Translations under genes and position numbers: made by a program
Shown here: positions 35,692 through 44,577 of the stretch, piece by piece
How the letters are laid out: each line of letters starts with the position of its first letter
How positions within the stretch are numbered: position 1 is the stretch's first letter
Notes under the pieces: generated by a model
Databases searched by the model: none
Seen by the model: only the letters and a program-made list of their open reading frames with translations
Told to the model about the DNA's origin: nothing
Source: Kitasatospora cinereorecta
Lineage (GTDB): Bacteria; Actinomycetota; Actinomycetes; Streptomycetales; Streptomycetaceae
Length of the DNA stretch: 64,000 nt
Direction: 5' to 3'
Assembly (NCBI RefSeq): GCF_024172095.1
Contig: NZ_JAMZDX010000008.1
Location: forward strand, 310,001-374,000

Positions 35692-36728
35692 CCCGGCTGG
35701 GGGCGGATCGCGTTCCGGCGCGGAAAGGCGAACTCCAACAGCAGCACCAACGCGCCGCGGGCCGACGTCCTGGGCGCGCTCGGTGTCCTCAAGATCGCAA
35801 CCGCCGACCAGCTCCAGCGCCTGCTGCGCCCCGGCGCGGCGTCGAACAAGGCGATCCGGCAGGCGCTCGGCGACCTCGCGCTGCACGGCCTGGTCGCCTT
35901 GGGCGGCAACACCAAGGACCGGCACAAGACCTGGCGGCTGGAGGGCGCCGCCGGGCTGGACGCGGCCGCCTCTGTGCTCGGTCTGCCCCGCTCGGAGATG
36001 GCTCAACCGCCCGGGGCGCGGGCCGCTCGGGTGCCCGGCATGCGATGGCGGTCAACGAGACGGTCGCCGCGTTCGTCCTCGGCGGTAGCGCGCCCGGGGC
36101 CGCGGGCGGGGTCGGCACGGTGCGGTCCTGGTCGACCGAGACCGAGTTCCTGCTGCCGGGCGGCCGACGCAAGGTGCGCCCGGACGGCGTGTGGCAGGTC
36201 ACGGAGATCGGGGTGCCGGTGCTGATGGTGGAGGTCGACCGCTCCACCATGGCCCCGGCCGACGTCGCGGCGAAGTTCCCCCGGTACCGCGAGCTGTTCC
36301 GGGTGAAGGTCCGCGACAACGACCCGGCCCGCTCCGGCCTGGGGCCGGCGGACCGGATGGTGCACTGGTGCTGTCGTACCTGGCCCGCGCACTCGCGCGC
36401 CGGGTATTCGCCGGTCGGCCTGGTGGTCACCGGCGCCGGACCGGTCGCGCTGGCCAGCTGGCAGGAGGCGGTTGCGGACCTGTCGGCCGGGTGTTGGCGC
36501 GGTTCCTGGTGGACCGTCCGGCTGCACGACAACGACGGGGACGGCTGGCGCGAGTACGACGACGCCGTGCCGGTCATCGTGACCACGCTGGAGCTGCTGG
36601 CCGAGCATGGGCCGATCGGGCCGGTGTAGTGGCGCTACGGCCGCCCCGGCCGGCACTGTCTGCTCGACGCGCTCGACAACCCGAACAACCGCGCCGTCTA
36701 CGACCAGCGCCAGAAGGAGAGGGAGAAC
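35692..36728 (+). pseudogene. broken replication-relaxation family gene
   Basis: The N-terminal winged-helix part is clear (GKANSNSSTNAPRADVLGALG, LKIATADQLQRLLRPGAASN). After EM near base 36000 the reading frame changes: the family sequence STARGAGRSGARHAMAVNETV continues in another frame, as if one G was lost at about 36001. The C-terminal half (DGVWQVTEIGVPVLMVEVDRSTM) runs to an in-frame TAG at 36627. Family-like sequence (WRYGRPGRHCLLDALDNP) continues past that stop to about 36728. One frameshift and one premature stop make this a pseudogene. These proteins are linked to plasmid replication or transfer in actinobacteria. A real start is not visible. Confidence 0.75.
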
Positions 36729-36951
36729 TGTGCGACATCCCTTGGGTTCACCTCGGCTTCCGTTTCTCGTTGCCGCAGCTCAGCCCAGCCAGGCGGGACA
36801 ACGGACTCGGACCGATCATGAAAGTCCTTCAGGATTTCCGAAGAACCATCATGATCCATGTGGGGCGAGTCAGCCCAGGGCGACGAAATGCCTGATCAGA
36901 CCCCGCGTCGAGGATCTGAGAGTCACGGCGAACTCGCGGGCTATCTCGCAG

Positions 36952-37587
36952 TCAGTGGCGGATGGTGGCGACGGTGAGCCCGAGGCCGATCAGCGCGATG
37001 CCGCCCGCGCCGCCGATCATCGACAGGCGCCGGTCGGAGCCGGCGAACCAGGTTCGGGCCGCCGAGGCGCCCAGGCCCCAGACGGTGTCGCAGACCAGGC
37101 CGATCCCGGCCGGGATCAGGCCAAGGACCATCATCTGCAGCGGGATGTTCCCCGCGTCGTGGTTCACGAACTGCGGCAGGACCGCGGCGAAGAAGACCAG
37201 GCCCTTGGGGTTCGTGGCGCCCACCAGCAGGCCGTCCAGGACGGTGCGCAGATCACCGCGCCGTTCGCCCTCCCCGGTCGTCAGGTCGGCGCGCAGCTGG
37301 CCACGGTGGCGGTACGCCTGGACGCCAAGGTAGACGAGGTAGACGGCGCCGGCCAGCTTCACGGCGGTGAACACGGTGGTCGAGCTCTGGACAAGGGCGC
37401 CGACGCCGAGGGCGACGGCGAGGACGAGGGCGTAGCAGCCCAGGACGTTGCCCAGGACGGTGGCGAGCGCGGTGCGGCGGCCGTGGGCGAGGGCGCGGCC
37501 GACGACGAACAGGACGCTCGGGCCGGGAATCGCGATCACAACGAGGGACATCGCGGCGAACGCCAGAAGGCTTTCGGTACTCACCAT
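36952..37587 (-). CDS. LysE/RhtB-family amino-acid exporter
   Basis: This 211-residue membrane protein has the family signature AIPGPSVLFVVGRALAHGRRTAL at the start. Six hydrophobic segments follow, with the mid loop LDGLLVGATNPKGLVFFAAVLPQFV. LysE/RhtB proteins export amino acids or similar small compounds through the inner membrane. AGGAAG precedes the ATG. It follows a YbaK-type editing gene on the same strand (96-bp gap) and is probably regulated by the divergent ArsR-type gene at 38283. Confidence 0.88.
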   Translation of the reverse strand: MVSTESLLAFAAMSLVVIAIPGPSVLFVVGRALAHGRRTALATVLGNVLGCYALVLAVALGVGALVQSSTTVFTAVKLAGAVYLVYLGVQAYRHRGQLRADLTTGEGERRGDLRTVLDGLLVGATNPKGLVFFAAVLPQFVNHDAGNIPLQMMVLGLIPAGIGLVCDTVWGLGASAARTWFAGSDRRLSMIGGAGGIALIGLGLTVATIRH

Positions 37588-37683
37588 GGGTCGGGACTTC
37601 CTGATCTGTGCCGCGCAGCCGGTGAAGGGCTGCGCGTGGTGCGAGCTGTGACGAGGGGCGGGCCCGGCGCGCAGGCGGGATGG

Positions 37684-38154
37684 CTACCGGGAGAGGGCGG
37701 CCACCTGGGCGCGGGAGAGGCGGGCCAGGACGGCGGAGTCGATCTGGAGGGTGCGGTCGGCCGATCCCGCACCGCAGTAGACGGGCCGGTCCGGTTCGGC
37801 GACCGCGGCATCGATCAGGCACGGCACCCCGGGCCGGTGGCTGACCGGCGGCACGCCCCCGGGCACCAGGCCCTCCGCGGCGAGCAGGCTGGCGTCCGCC
37901 GTGCGCAGCCGGGAACGGCTGGTGCCCAGGAGGACCGCCAGACGGGCGAAGTCCACCCGATCCTCCGCCCGCAGCGCCACGAGCAACAGCGGGACGTCCG
38001 GAGTGGTGAAGGCGAGCGTCTTCACCGCCTGCGACCAGGGGAAAGGCAGGGCCTGGCGCTCGGCGGCACTGTGCGCGGCGGCATGCTGGCGGACGGTGTA
38101 CGGGCAGCCATCCGCGTCCAGCACGGCTTGCCACGGCGCTTCGGGCGTACTCAT
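37684..38154 (-). CDS. YbaK/ProX-type aminoacyl-tRNA deacylase
   Basis: The 156-residue protein has the YbaK/aminoacyl-tRNA editing layout: YTVRQHAAAHSAAERQAL, AVKTLAFTTPDVPLLLVAL with the conserved Lys, LGTSRSRLRTADASLL, GLVPGGVPPVSHRPGVPCLIDAA and the late VYCGAGSADRTLQID. Such enzymes hydrolyse misacylated tRNA. It is upstream of the LysE exporter on the same strand, probably one transcription unit. Confidence 0.85.
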   Translation of the reverse strand: MSTPEAPWQAVLDADGCPYTVRQHAAAHSAAERQALPFPWSQAVKTLAFTTPDVPLLLVALRAEDRVDFARLAVLLGTSRSRLRTADASLLAAEGLVPGGVPPVSHRPGVPCLIDAAVAEPDRPVYCGAGSADRTLQIDSAVLARLSRAQVAALSR

Positions 38155-38282
38155 GGAGGGACACCTGCAGCCTTCGGCTCGAAACGGAGGGGAGTCGACC
38201 TGCGGCCGGACGGGGCGCGGTCTGCTCCTGAGCCTGATCGACGCAGCGGGTTCCGATCAACTGATTGTGAAATCCTGCAATC

Positions 38283-39383
38283 GTGATCACTTTGCGCTTC
38301 GCCGAGACGGCCGAGGAGGACATCGCCTTCTCCGTCTCACCCCTACTCGAAGCCGTCCACTCCTGGCACGTCCTCACCGACCCCGGCCACCACTCTCTGC
38401 ACGTCCCCTGGGTCCGGCGGTGCCGCCGCCTGCCCGCCGCCCTGCGCCGGCGCATGCGCGAGCACGACTTCGTGGTGGCCGACTACATCCCCGCCCTCTT
38501 CGAAAGCCGCACCGGTGATCACGACGCCGACTTCGCGGACCAGCTCGCGGCCGTACGGGGCCTGCCGCCCGCTCTGCTGGCCGCCGAACTCGCCAGAACG
38601 CTCGTCGACACCACCCGCCACACCGGAGACGACCTCGTCGACGACCGCGCCACCCGCGACGCGGTACTCAGCGAGTACCGGGACAGCGACCCCGGCCGGG
38701 CGGCACGGCTGGAGGGCATCCTCACCGACCCCCTCCCCGTCCTCGACGACGCGCTCACCGTGCTGGAGGACTACTGGGACGCCGGCTTCGCCCAGGAGTG
38801 GGAGCGCATCGAGCCCTCCTTGTACGAGTCGATCGCCCGCTCAGGCGCCCGCATCGCCCACCAGGGCCTGTTCCCGATGCTCCGCACCCTCGCTCCTCAG
38901 ATCCGCGTGGACCCCGGCCGGCGGACCCTGCGGCTCGACAGTCCGCACGACCACGACATCTCCGTCACCCGTGAACACCCCGTGACGTTCACTGCCAGCC
39001 ACTACGTCTGGCCCCACGTCCGCGTCACCTGCGACGACCCCTGGCCCATGCGGATCACCTACCCCGCTCTGCCCCTCGCGCCCGCCTCGACCGCCCGCCC
39101 CACCAGTCAGGAAGACACCCTCACCGTGCTCCGGGCCCTGGCCGCCGCCCCACGCCTGCAGATCGTCACCCACCTCGCCGCCCAGAGCCGCACCACGCAG
39201 GAACTCGCCACCCTCCTCGGCCTATCCCCCTCCGTGACCTCCCGCCACCTCCATCAGCTCACCCAGGCAGGACTCACCACCACCCAGCGCGAGGGCTACT
39301 ACGTTCTCTACGCCCTCGCCCCCGCCCGCCTCGACCAGATTGCCACCGCCCTCATCGCCCTCGCCCCCAGGCCCGAGGCCTGA
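38283..39383 (+). CDS. ArsR-type winged-helix regulator with a large N-terminal domain
   Basis: The 366-residue protein has a long N-terminal domain (ITLRFAETAEEDIAFSVSPLLEAVHSWHVL, LRRRMREHDFVVADYIPALF; DUF5937-type). A C-terminal ArsR winged helix follows (LTVLRALAAAPRLQIVTHLA, TTQELATLLGLSPSVTSRHLHQL, GYYVLYALAP). GTG start at 38283 without a strong Shine-Dalgarno. It is divergent from the YbaK-LysE pair and is the likely regulator of that pair. A short inverted repeat gattg/caatc (38263-38282) directly before its start could be an operator. Confidence 0.8.
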   Translation: MITLRFAETAEEDIAFSVSPLLEAVHSWHVLTDPGHHSLHVPWVRRCRRLPAALRRRMREHDFVVADYIPALFESRTGDHDADFADQLAAVRGLPPALLAAELARTLVDTTRHTGDDLVDDRATRDAVLSEYRDSDPGRAARLEGILTDPLPVLDDALTVLEDYWDAGFAQEWERIEPSLYESIARSGARIAHQGLFPMLRTLAPQIRVDPGRRTLRLDSPHDHDISVTREHPVTFTASHYVWPHVRVTCDDPWPMRITYPALPLAPASTARPTSQEDTLTVLRALAAAPRLQIVTHLAAQSRTTQELATLLGLSPSVTSRHLHQLTQAGLTTTQREGYYVLYALAPARLDQIATALIALAPRPEA

Positions 39384-39437
39384 GCGAACGCTGTTGCAAG
39401 CCCCCGCAGGCATCGCCAGAAGTAAGACCTGTGTCGG

Positions 39438-39451
39438 CAAACGATCGTTTG
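39438..39451. promoter_or_regulatory. 14-bp perfect palindrome
   Basis: Bases caaacgatcgtttg form a perfect palindrome with an AT-rich character unlike the surroundings. It lies between the ends of two convergent units and resembles a dimeric regulator site. The regulator is unknown. Confidence 0.4.
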
Positions 39452-39630
39452 AGGACAGGCGGACGGCGCGTCCAATGAACCCGTGCAATCCGGGGGTTCG
39501 CGGCGGCTCGAATCCAATCAGATCCGATGGCGATTGCTGACAGGGTTTGACGACAGATAGGCCGCTCCGGCGGTCAAGATCGGATGGCAAACGGTCAAGA
39601 TCACCTGTCGGAGGTCACCGCCGGCCTTCG

Positions 39631-39870
39631 TCAGGTCTGCCGGAAGTGGATCAGCGGCGGGTGCTCCACGGCGTCCGGGTCGGCCCGCGGATCGTAGGCG
39701 GCGAGATGGGCCGTCCGCACCCGCTCGGCGATCCGCAGCCACTCCCGGTGGTCCGCCTCGCAGGTGAGCACCGACCAGTCGACGTTCGGGTCCTCCAGCG
39801 CCAGGCCCCGAACATGGTGGAGCTGCGCCAGCGCCTTCTCCGCCGCCCGATCGATCTCGGCCGGTGTCAT
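39631..39870 (-). CDS. small hypothetical protein, coupled to the upstream gene
   Basis: The 79-residue helical protein (TPAEIDRAAEKALAQLHHV, VDWSVLTCEADHREWLRIAERVRTAHLAAYDP) has no recognised family. Its ATG overlaps the stop of the preceding gene (ATGA at 39867-39870), which supports translation. Charged and soluble, probably cytoplasmic. Confidence 0.6.
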   Translation of the reverse strand: MTPAEIDRAAEKALAQLHHVRGLALEDPNVDWSVLTCEADHREWLRIAERVRTAHLAAYDPRADPDAVEHPPLIHFRQT

Positions 39871-40307
39871 CCCGTCCGCGTCCCGGCACACCAGCGCGCG
39901 GTGGAAGTGGTCCGTGTCCGGGGGAGTTCCAGCTGCTCGTCGACCGGGCGCAACCAGCGGGCCGGGATGGTGTGGGTGACCGTGCCAGGGAAGGTGAGGG
40001 CCTGCCCGTCCGCGTCGGTGACGATGCCGGTGATCTCGTACTCCTGGCCCGCGGCGAGATCGAGGGCCGCGGCCTGGTCGGTGGTCAGGCGCAGCGCGAC
40101 GCGGCCGGCCGGGACGTCCCGGCTGACCACCACCGTGTCGGGCTCCTCGCCGAAACCGGTCACCGTCACCGTGATGCGCCGCCCGCGGACCAGGTGCAGC
40201 TGCATCTTCGACCGCCACTGATCGATGCCGGCGTCCGAACACGGCGCCGGGAGCTGCTGGGGGATGCTCGCGATGTAGGTCTCGCCGACCACGACGTCCC
40301 CGGTGCG
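39867..40307 (-). CDS. small hypothetical protein of beta-rich character
   Basis: The 146-residue protein starts MRTGDVVVGETYIASIPQQLPAP and contains many short strands (MQLHLVRGRRITVTVTGFG, DTVVVSRDVPAGRVALRL, YEITGIVTDADGQALTFPGTVTHTIPARWL). It looks like a small beta-barrel or SH3-like domain. GAGGAGACAGCG before the ATG supports the start. Coupled to the following gene by an ATGA overlap. Family not recognised. Confidence 0.6.
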   Translation of the reverse strand, partial: RTGDVVVGETYIASIPQQLPAPCSDAGIDQWRSKMQLHLVRGRRITVTVTGFGEEPDTVVVSRDVPAGRVALRLTTDQAAALDLAAGQEYEITGIVTDADGQALTFPGTVTHTIPARWLRPVDEQLELPRTRTTSTARWCAGTRTG

Positions 40308-40401
40308 CATCGCTGTCTCCTCGCCCGTGCCTGTCTCCATCGTGCCCGGGCCCAGGCCGCGCACCGCACCCGCAATGCCGGTGAGTTCCGCCCCCGCACC
40401 C

Positions 40402-40440
40402 GGTGGGTTTCGTCCCGCCAAGCTTTCCACCGCAGGTCAC
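40402..40440 (+). repeat. 39-bp direct repeat, copy A
   Basis: Begins ggtgggtttcgtcccgcc and ends ctttccaccgcaggtcac. It matches copy B at 40561-40599 at roughly 80 percent of positions. No coding role is evident. Confidence 0.5.
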
Positions 40441-40560
40441 CAGGCCGGTCCGGCGGTGCGGCGCACACCGTACGCCGCACCCTGCGCAACGACCTGGCGG
40501 CCGGCTGCGCACGGCCGCGCAGTCTGCGGGCAAGGCAGGTGAGTTTGCTGCGCAGGCCCC

Positions 40561-40599
40561 GGTGAGTTTCGCCCCGCCCAACTCTCCACCGCAGGTCAG
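40561..40599 (+). repeat. 39-bp direct repeat, copy B
   Basis: Begins ggtgagtttcgccccgcc and ends tctccaccgcaggtcag, paralleling copy A 159 bases upstream. A partial ccgcaggtcag is seen again near 41088. Confidence 0.5.
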
Positions 40600-40738
40600 A
40601 CCCGGTGCGATCCGGGATCGCACCTCACCACCCGACACTGCGCGCCGCTCGCACCGAGAGCTCCTCCCCCGGCCGCCGGACCGGCCTCCAGCCCGCTGCG
40701 CAGAAGGCCGACCGCTTTGGCCCCGCACCTGCGACACC

Positions 40739-40898
40739 GAAGTGCAGCACGGCGACACCGTGCTGCACTTCCGGGCGACACCTCGGTGCAGCCGCGGGAC
40801 AACACCGCGCTGCACAGTGCAGCACCAGGTCCGCGGCTGCGGGACTCGTGCAGCGCCAGGGCGTGCTGCACCCGCTGCACCCTCGCCCCCGGTGCAGC
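40739..40898. repeat. iteron-like cluster of GTGCAGC/GCTGCAC elements
   Basis: Exact 7-mers occur at 40742 (+), 40762 (-), 40786 (+), 40809 (-), 40817 (+), 40848 (+), 40865 (-), 40874 (-) and 40892 (+). The first two are arms of a 14-base perfect inverted repeat, gaagtgcagcacgg (40739-40752) with ccgtgctgcacttc (40758-40771). Such clustering is typical of multi-site protein binding, as in replication origins, partition sites or regulator arrays. Which one is unknown. Confidence 0.65.
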
Positions 40899-41675
40899 AC
40901 TGTCGGGGACAGCCGGACCGGGACCGTGCTGCAGGCCAGGCCCCGGAGGAGGGGCTGATCGACGCCGACGTCGCCCCGGTGCTCGGCTGAACGGGGCTGC
41001 CTCTTGCGAGGTGTCTTGTCGGACGCCTTGTCGGACGCCTATTCAGGTGTCTTGTGGGCACCTGATGATTTGCCACGGCTCGGTATCGCCGCAGGTCAGA
41101 GCCCATGTGGAGCGGGTCGGAAATGCCGACAACCCCTTCTCCTTGGTCTTGGTGGGTGTGGTCGGCTGGTCGGTTCGGGGTTCGCGCCTGCGGCGGGCTG
41201 TTGGTCTTTTCGCGTCCGGCGGAGCCGTCCGCGGCCTGCGGGGCCGGCCGGGGCTGTTGGCCTGCGGTGCGTCCGGCGGTGCCGGACGCGTCGTCCAGGG
41301 CCGCCGCCCGCCGCCGGCCCGGAGCGGACTCGTAGAACGCCCCGTGAGCAACCCGTCGTCCGCCCGACACGCCCTCGGCCCCGGCGCGGCCCGCGCCTTC
41401 GGCCCTAAGCGCCCCCAGAGCCGCCAGCAACCGCCCCGGGCGGGCCCGGCCGCCTCCCGGACCCACCGGCCCGCGCGGACGCCCCGCGGCCCGCCGAGCA
41501 GACCGTCGACGCCATCGCCGCGCTGCGCCACGTCCGCCATGCCCGCTCCTGGCCCGTGGCGCCGCGGGACAGAGACGGGGGCCCAGGAAACACCGTCCTG
41601 GACAGTGCTGCTTCGCCGGGAGTGTGGACGCGGGCTAGCGTGGTGGTGACAGGTGGTGACGGGGCAGGTGATCGT

Positions 41676-44552
41676 GTGCAGGGCGTGGCCGGTCGTACTT
41701 CGGCGTCACCGGGTGGGCCGTTGCGGTTCGTGGGCCGGGAGCGCGAGTTCGATCTGCTGCTGAGCGCGGTGCGGCATCCGCCCGCGGTGGTGCTGGTGGA
41801 GGGCGAGGCCGGGATCGGCAAGTCCCGGCTGATCGCCGAGGCCACCGCCGCGCTGGCCCGGGAGGGGCGACCGGTGCTGGCCGGCTTCTGCCACCCGTTG
41901 CGCGAACCGCTCCCGTACGGCCCGGTGGTGGACGCCCTGGGCAAGGCGGGGGCGTGGCTGCCCATCACTGGCCTGCCGCCCGCCACCGGCGCCCTGGCGC
42001 CGCTGCTGCCCGACCTCGCCGACCGGCTCCCGCCCCCACCACCACCCACCGACGACCCCCGGGCCGAGCGCCTGCGGGTGATCCAGGGCGTCCGCTCCCT
42101 GCTGGCCACGATCGGCGCGGCCGTACTGGTCGTCGAGGACCTGCACTGGGTCGACGAGGCCACCCGCGAACTGCTCCTGCTCCTCGCCCGCGACCTGCCG
42201 CCGCACCTGAGCCTCGTCCTCTCCCACCGAACCGACGCCACGGGGGCCCACACCCCGGTCCTGGGCTCCGCCTACCGGCGCCCACCGGGAATCAGCGGCG
42301 CGGTGATCCCCCTGTCGCGCCTGGGCGAGAGCGATCTGCACGACCTGGCCACCGACTCCCTCGGCTTCCACGCCACCCCAGCGCTCGCCGCCGCGCTCTT
42401 CGCCCGCAGCGAAGGTCTCCCGCTGGTGGCCGAGGAGGACCTGCTCACACTGGCCGAGCACGCGCGTACGGACGGCTTCGAGGGCATCGCCGGCAGGTTG
42501 CGGGACGCGGACGTGCCCCGCGGTTTGCGCGAGGCCTTGACCGAGCGGCTCGCCGGGCTCTCCCCGGAGGGTGCCGCGGTCACCGCGGCGGCGGCCGTCC
42601 TCGCCGTCCCGGCCACGCAGGAACTCCTGACCGCGATCGCCGGGCTGGAGGACGAGCAGGCGGAGCGCGGGCTCGTCGAGGCACTGGACGCCTCCATCCT
42701 GCGAGAGAACGACGGCGGCCGCTACGCCTTCCGGCACGTCCTCGCCCAGCAGGTCGCCTACGGCTACGTGCACGGGCCCCGGCGGATCCGCCTGCACCAG
42801 CGGGCCCTCGAGGAACTACGACAGCAGCCGACGCCGCCACTGGTGCAAATCGCCCACCACACGCGGGCCCTCGGCGACCGCGCGGCCTGGCTGAAGGCAG
42901 CCGAGCAGGCCGTCGACCACGCGACCGCAATCGGAGACACCGGCACCGCCGAGACCCTCATCGGCCAGATCCTCGACGAACCCGACCTCGACCCCGCGGT
43001 CCGCTCACGCACCGCCCTGGCCCTGGCCGGCCTCACGACCCGCGGAGTGGACGCGGCCGCCTGCGCGGGACGGCTGCGCCGCATCCTCGCCGACCCCCAG
43101 CTGTCGAGGGCCGCCCGCGGTGAGATCAGGCTCGGACTCGGTGTTGTCATGTTCAACGAGCTCGCTGACGCCGCGGGGGCCGAGGAGTTGGAGAAGGCGG
43201 TCGAGGAACTCGGCGAGGACCCGGTCCGCGCCGCGCGTGCGATGAGCACCCTCGCGCTCAACGAGATGAAGGGACAGAAGGCGGCCTGGGCGTGGCAGGA
43301 GCGGGCCGAACGCTCGGTCGAGAAGGAAACGGACGAGGTCGTGAAGGCACTGGTCCACGGCAACAGGCTGATGTTGCTGGTGCAGTCGGGTGACCCGTTC
43401 GACTGGTCGCTGATGGACACGCTGCCCCGCCGGTCGGACGATCCCGAACTCGTGCGCCAGACCGTCCGGGCACTGTTCAACGTCGCCGACAGCGCCTTCG
43501 AGATCGGACACGACCGGCGGGCGCTCTCCCTTCTGGAAGAGGCCCGCGACCTCGCCCGCCGGGTGGGATATCCCATGGCCGAGTGCTACAGCATCGTCAC
43601 CCTCCTGCGCACGGAGCTGATGGCGGGCCTCTGGGACGCACTGGAGGAGCGCTTCGCCGACACCGTGGCCACCTACCCCGCCATGACACTGCCCCGGATC
43701 GAGCAGGCCCTCTGCCTCGGCCGGCTCGCGGCAGCCCAGGGCCGGCGCGCCCAGGCCCTGGAGCACTTCACCACGGCGGCCGAGGAAGGCCCGCGGCACA
43801 ACGTCGGCACGGCGCTGCGAGCGGCGGCCGGACTGACCACCGCCCACCTGGCCCAAGGCGCCCCGAGCCTGGCCCGGGCGGTGGCCGGGAAGGCCATGGA
43901 GCTTCTCCGCCGGTCGGGAACCTGGCCGAGGGCGACCGGTCTGGTGCCGGCCGCGGTCGAGGCGGCGCTGGCCTGCGACGACCGCAGCGCCGCCGAGCAA
44001 CTCGTCGAGGACGCCACCCGGGCGCTGGCCGGAAAGGACACCCCTGCCGCCACCGCCGAACTCCACCTCGCCCGCGGCCTGCTGGCCATGGACGCGGAGC
44101 CCTCCCGCGCCGCCGACCACTTCGCCGCCGCCCAGCACCTGTGGCAGGACATCGGCCGCCCGTACGAGACCGCGCTCGCGGCCGAACACCGCGCACGGGC
44201 CTGCGCCGAGTCCGACCCGGCCGAAGCCGCCCCACCACTCGCGCAGGCCGTGGCCGGCTTCACCGAGCTCGGGGCCACCGGCGACCTCGCGCGCGCCGAC
44301 AACCTGTCCCGGCACCTCGGACTGACCCGACCCGAAACCGTCGGACGGCGCGGCTACGGCAACCGGCTCTCCCCCCGCGAGCGGCAGGTCGCCGAACTCC
44401 TCGCCCAGAACGCCACCAACCAGCAGATCGCCGAAGCCCTCTTCCTGTCCCCGCGGACGGTGGAACAACACGTCGCCAACGCCCTCCGCAAGCTCGGAAC
44501 CACCCGGAAGAACATCGGAGCGAAACTCTCCGAGGACGAGGCGGCCGACTGA
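41676..44552 (+). CDS. large LuxR-family ATP-binding regulator (LAL type)
   Basis: The protein of about 958 residues has an N-terminal AAA/NTPase domain with RFVGREREFDLLL, Walker A GEAGIGKSR (Lys49) and Walker B-like VLVVEDLHWVDEATREL. A long helical, TPR-like middle follows. The C-terminal LuxR/GerE HTH reads RLSPRERQVAELLAQNATNQQIAEAL, LSPRTVEQHVANALRKL. LAL regulators activate sugar or secondary-metabolite genes. GTG 41676 was chosen as the closest start to the conserved FVGRE block; GTG codons at 41640-41646 are alternatives. An IS3 element follows immediately. A second LuxR tail like this one opens the window. Confidence 0.85.
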   Translation: MQGVAGRTSASPGGPLRFVGREREFDLLLSAVRHPPAVVLVEGEAGIGKSRLIAEATAALAREGRPVLAGFCHPLREPLPYGPVVDALGKAGAWLPITGLPPATGALAPLLPDLADRLPPPPPPTDDPRAERLRVIQGVRSLLATIGAAVLVVEDLHWVDEATRELLLLLARDLPPHLSLVLSHRTDATGAHTPVLGSAYRRPPGISGAVIPLSRLGESDLHDLATDSLGFHATPALAAALFARSEGLPLVAEEDLLTLAEHARTDGFEGIAGRLRDADVPRGLREALTERLAGLSPEGAAVTAAAAVLAVPATQELLTAIAGLEDEQAERGLVEALDASILRENDGGRYAFRHVLAQQVAYGYVHGPRRIRLHQRALEELRQQPTPPLVQIAHHTRALGDRAAWLKAAEQAVDHATAIGDTGTAETLIGQILDEPDLDPAVRSRTALALAGLTTRGVDAAACAGRLRRILADPQLSRAARGEIRLGLGVVMFNELADAAGAEELEKAVEELGEDPVRAARAMSTLALNEMKGQKAAWAWQERAERSVEKETDEVVKALVHGNRLMLLVQSGDPFDWSLMDTLPRRSDDPELVRQTVRALFNVADSAFEIGHDRRALSLLEEARDLARRVGYPMAECYSIVTLLRTELMAGLWDALEERFADTVATYPAMTLPRIEQALCLGRLAAAQGRRAQALEHFTTAAEEGPRHNVGTALRAAAGLTTAHLAQGAPSLARAVAGKAMELLRRSGTWPRATGLVPAAVEAALACDDRSAAEQLVEDATRALAGKDTPAATAELHLARGLLAMDAEPSRAADHFAAAQHLWQDIGRPYETALAAEHRARACAESDPAEAAPPLAQAVAGFTELGATGDLARADNLSRHLGLTRPETVGRRGYGNRLSPRERQVAELLAQNATNQQIAEALFLSPRTVEQHVANALRKLGTTRKNIGAKLSEDEAAD

Positions 44553-44577
44553 CGGTGAGGGTGCAGGTTGTCCCGCG

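Larger units (their letters stand above)
40308..41675. other. 1.4-kb non-coding region rich in repeats
   Basis: No gene with a plausible start is visible. It contains two 39-base direct repeats, a dense cluster of GTGCAGC/GCTGCAC elements (listed separately), and a tandem 12-mer cttgtcggacgc (41015-41026 and 41027-41038). It lies between two small minus-strand genes and the plus-strand LuxR-type regulator. Confidence 0.5.

Noticed and set aside
39631..40307. A possible single gene split by a frameshift
   Set aside because: Other-frame sequence seems to bridge the two parts, but an exact ATGA stop-start overlap explains the arrangement better as two coupled genes.
40739..40898. CRISPR array
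   Set aside because: The repeated unit is only 7 bases, occurs in both orientations and lacks uniform spacers. No cas genes are present.
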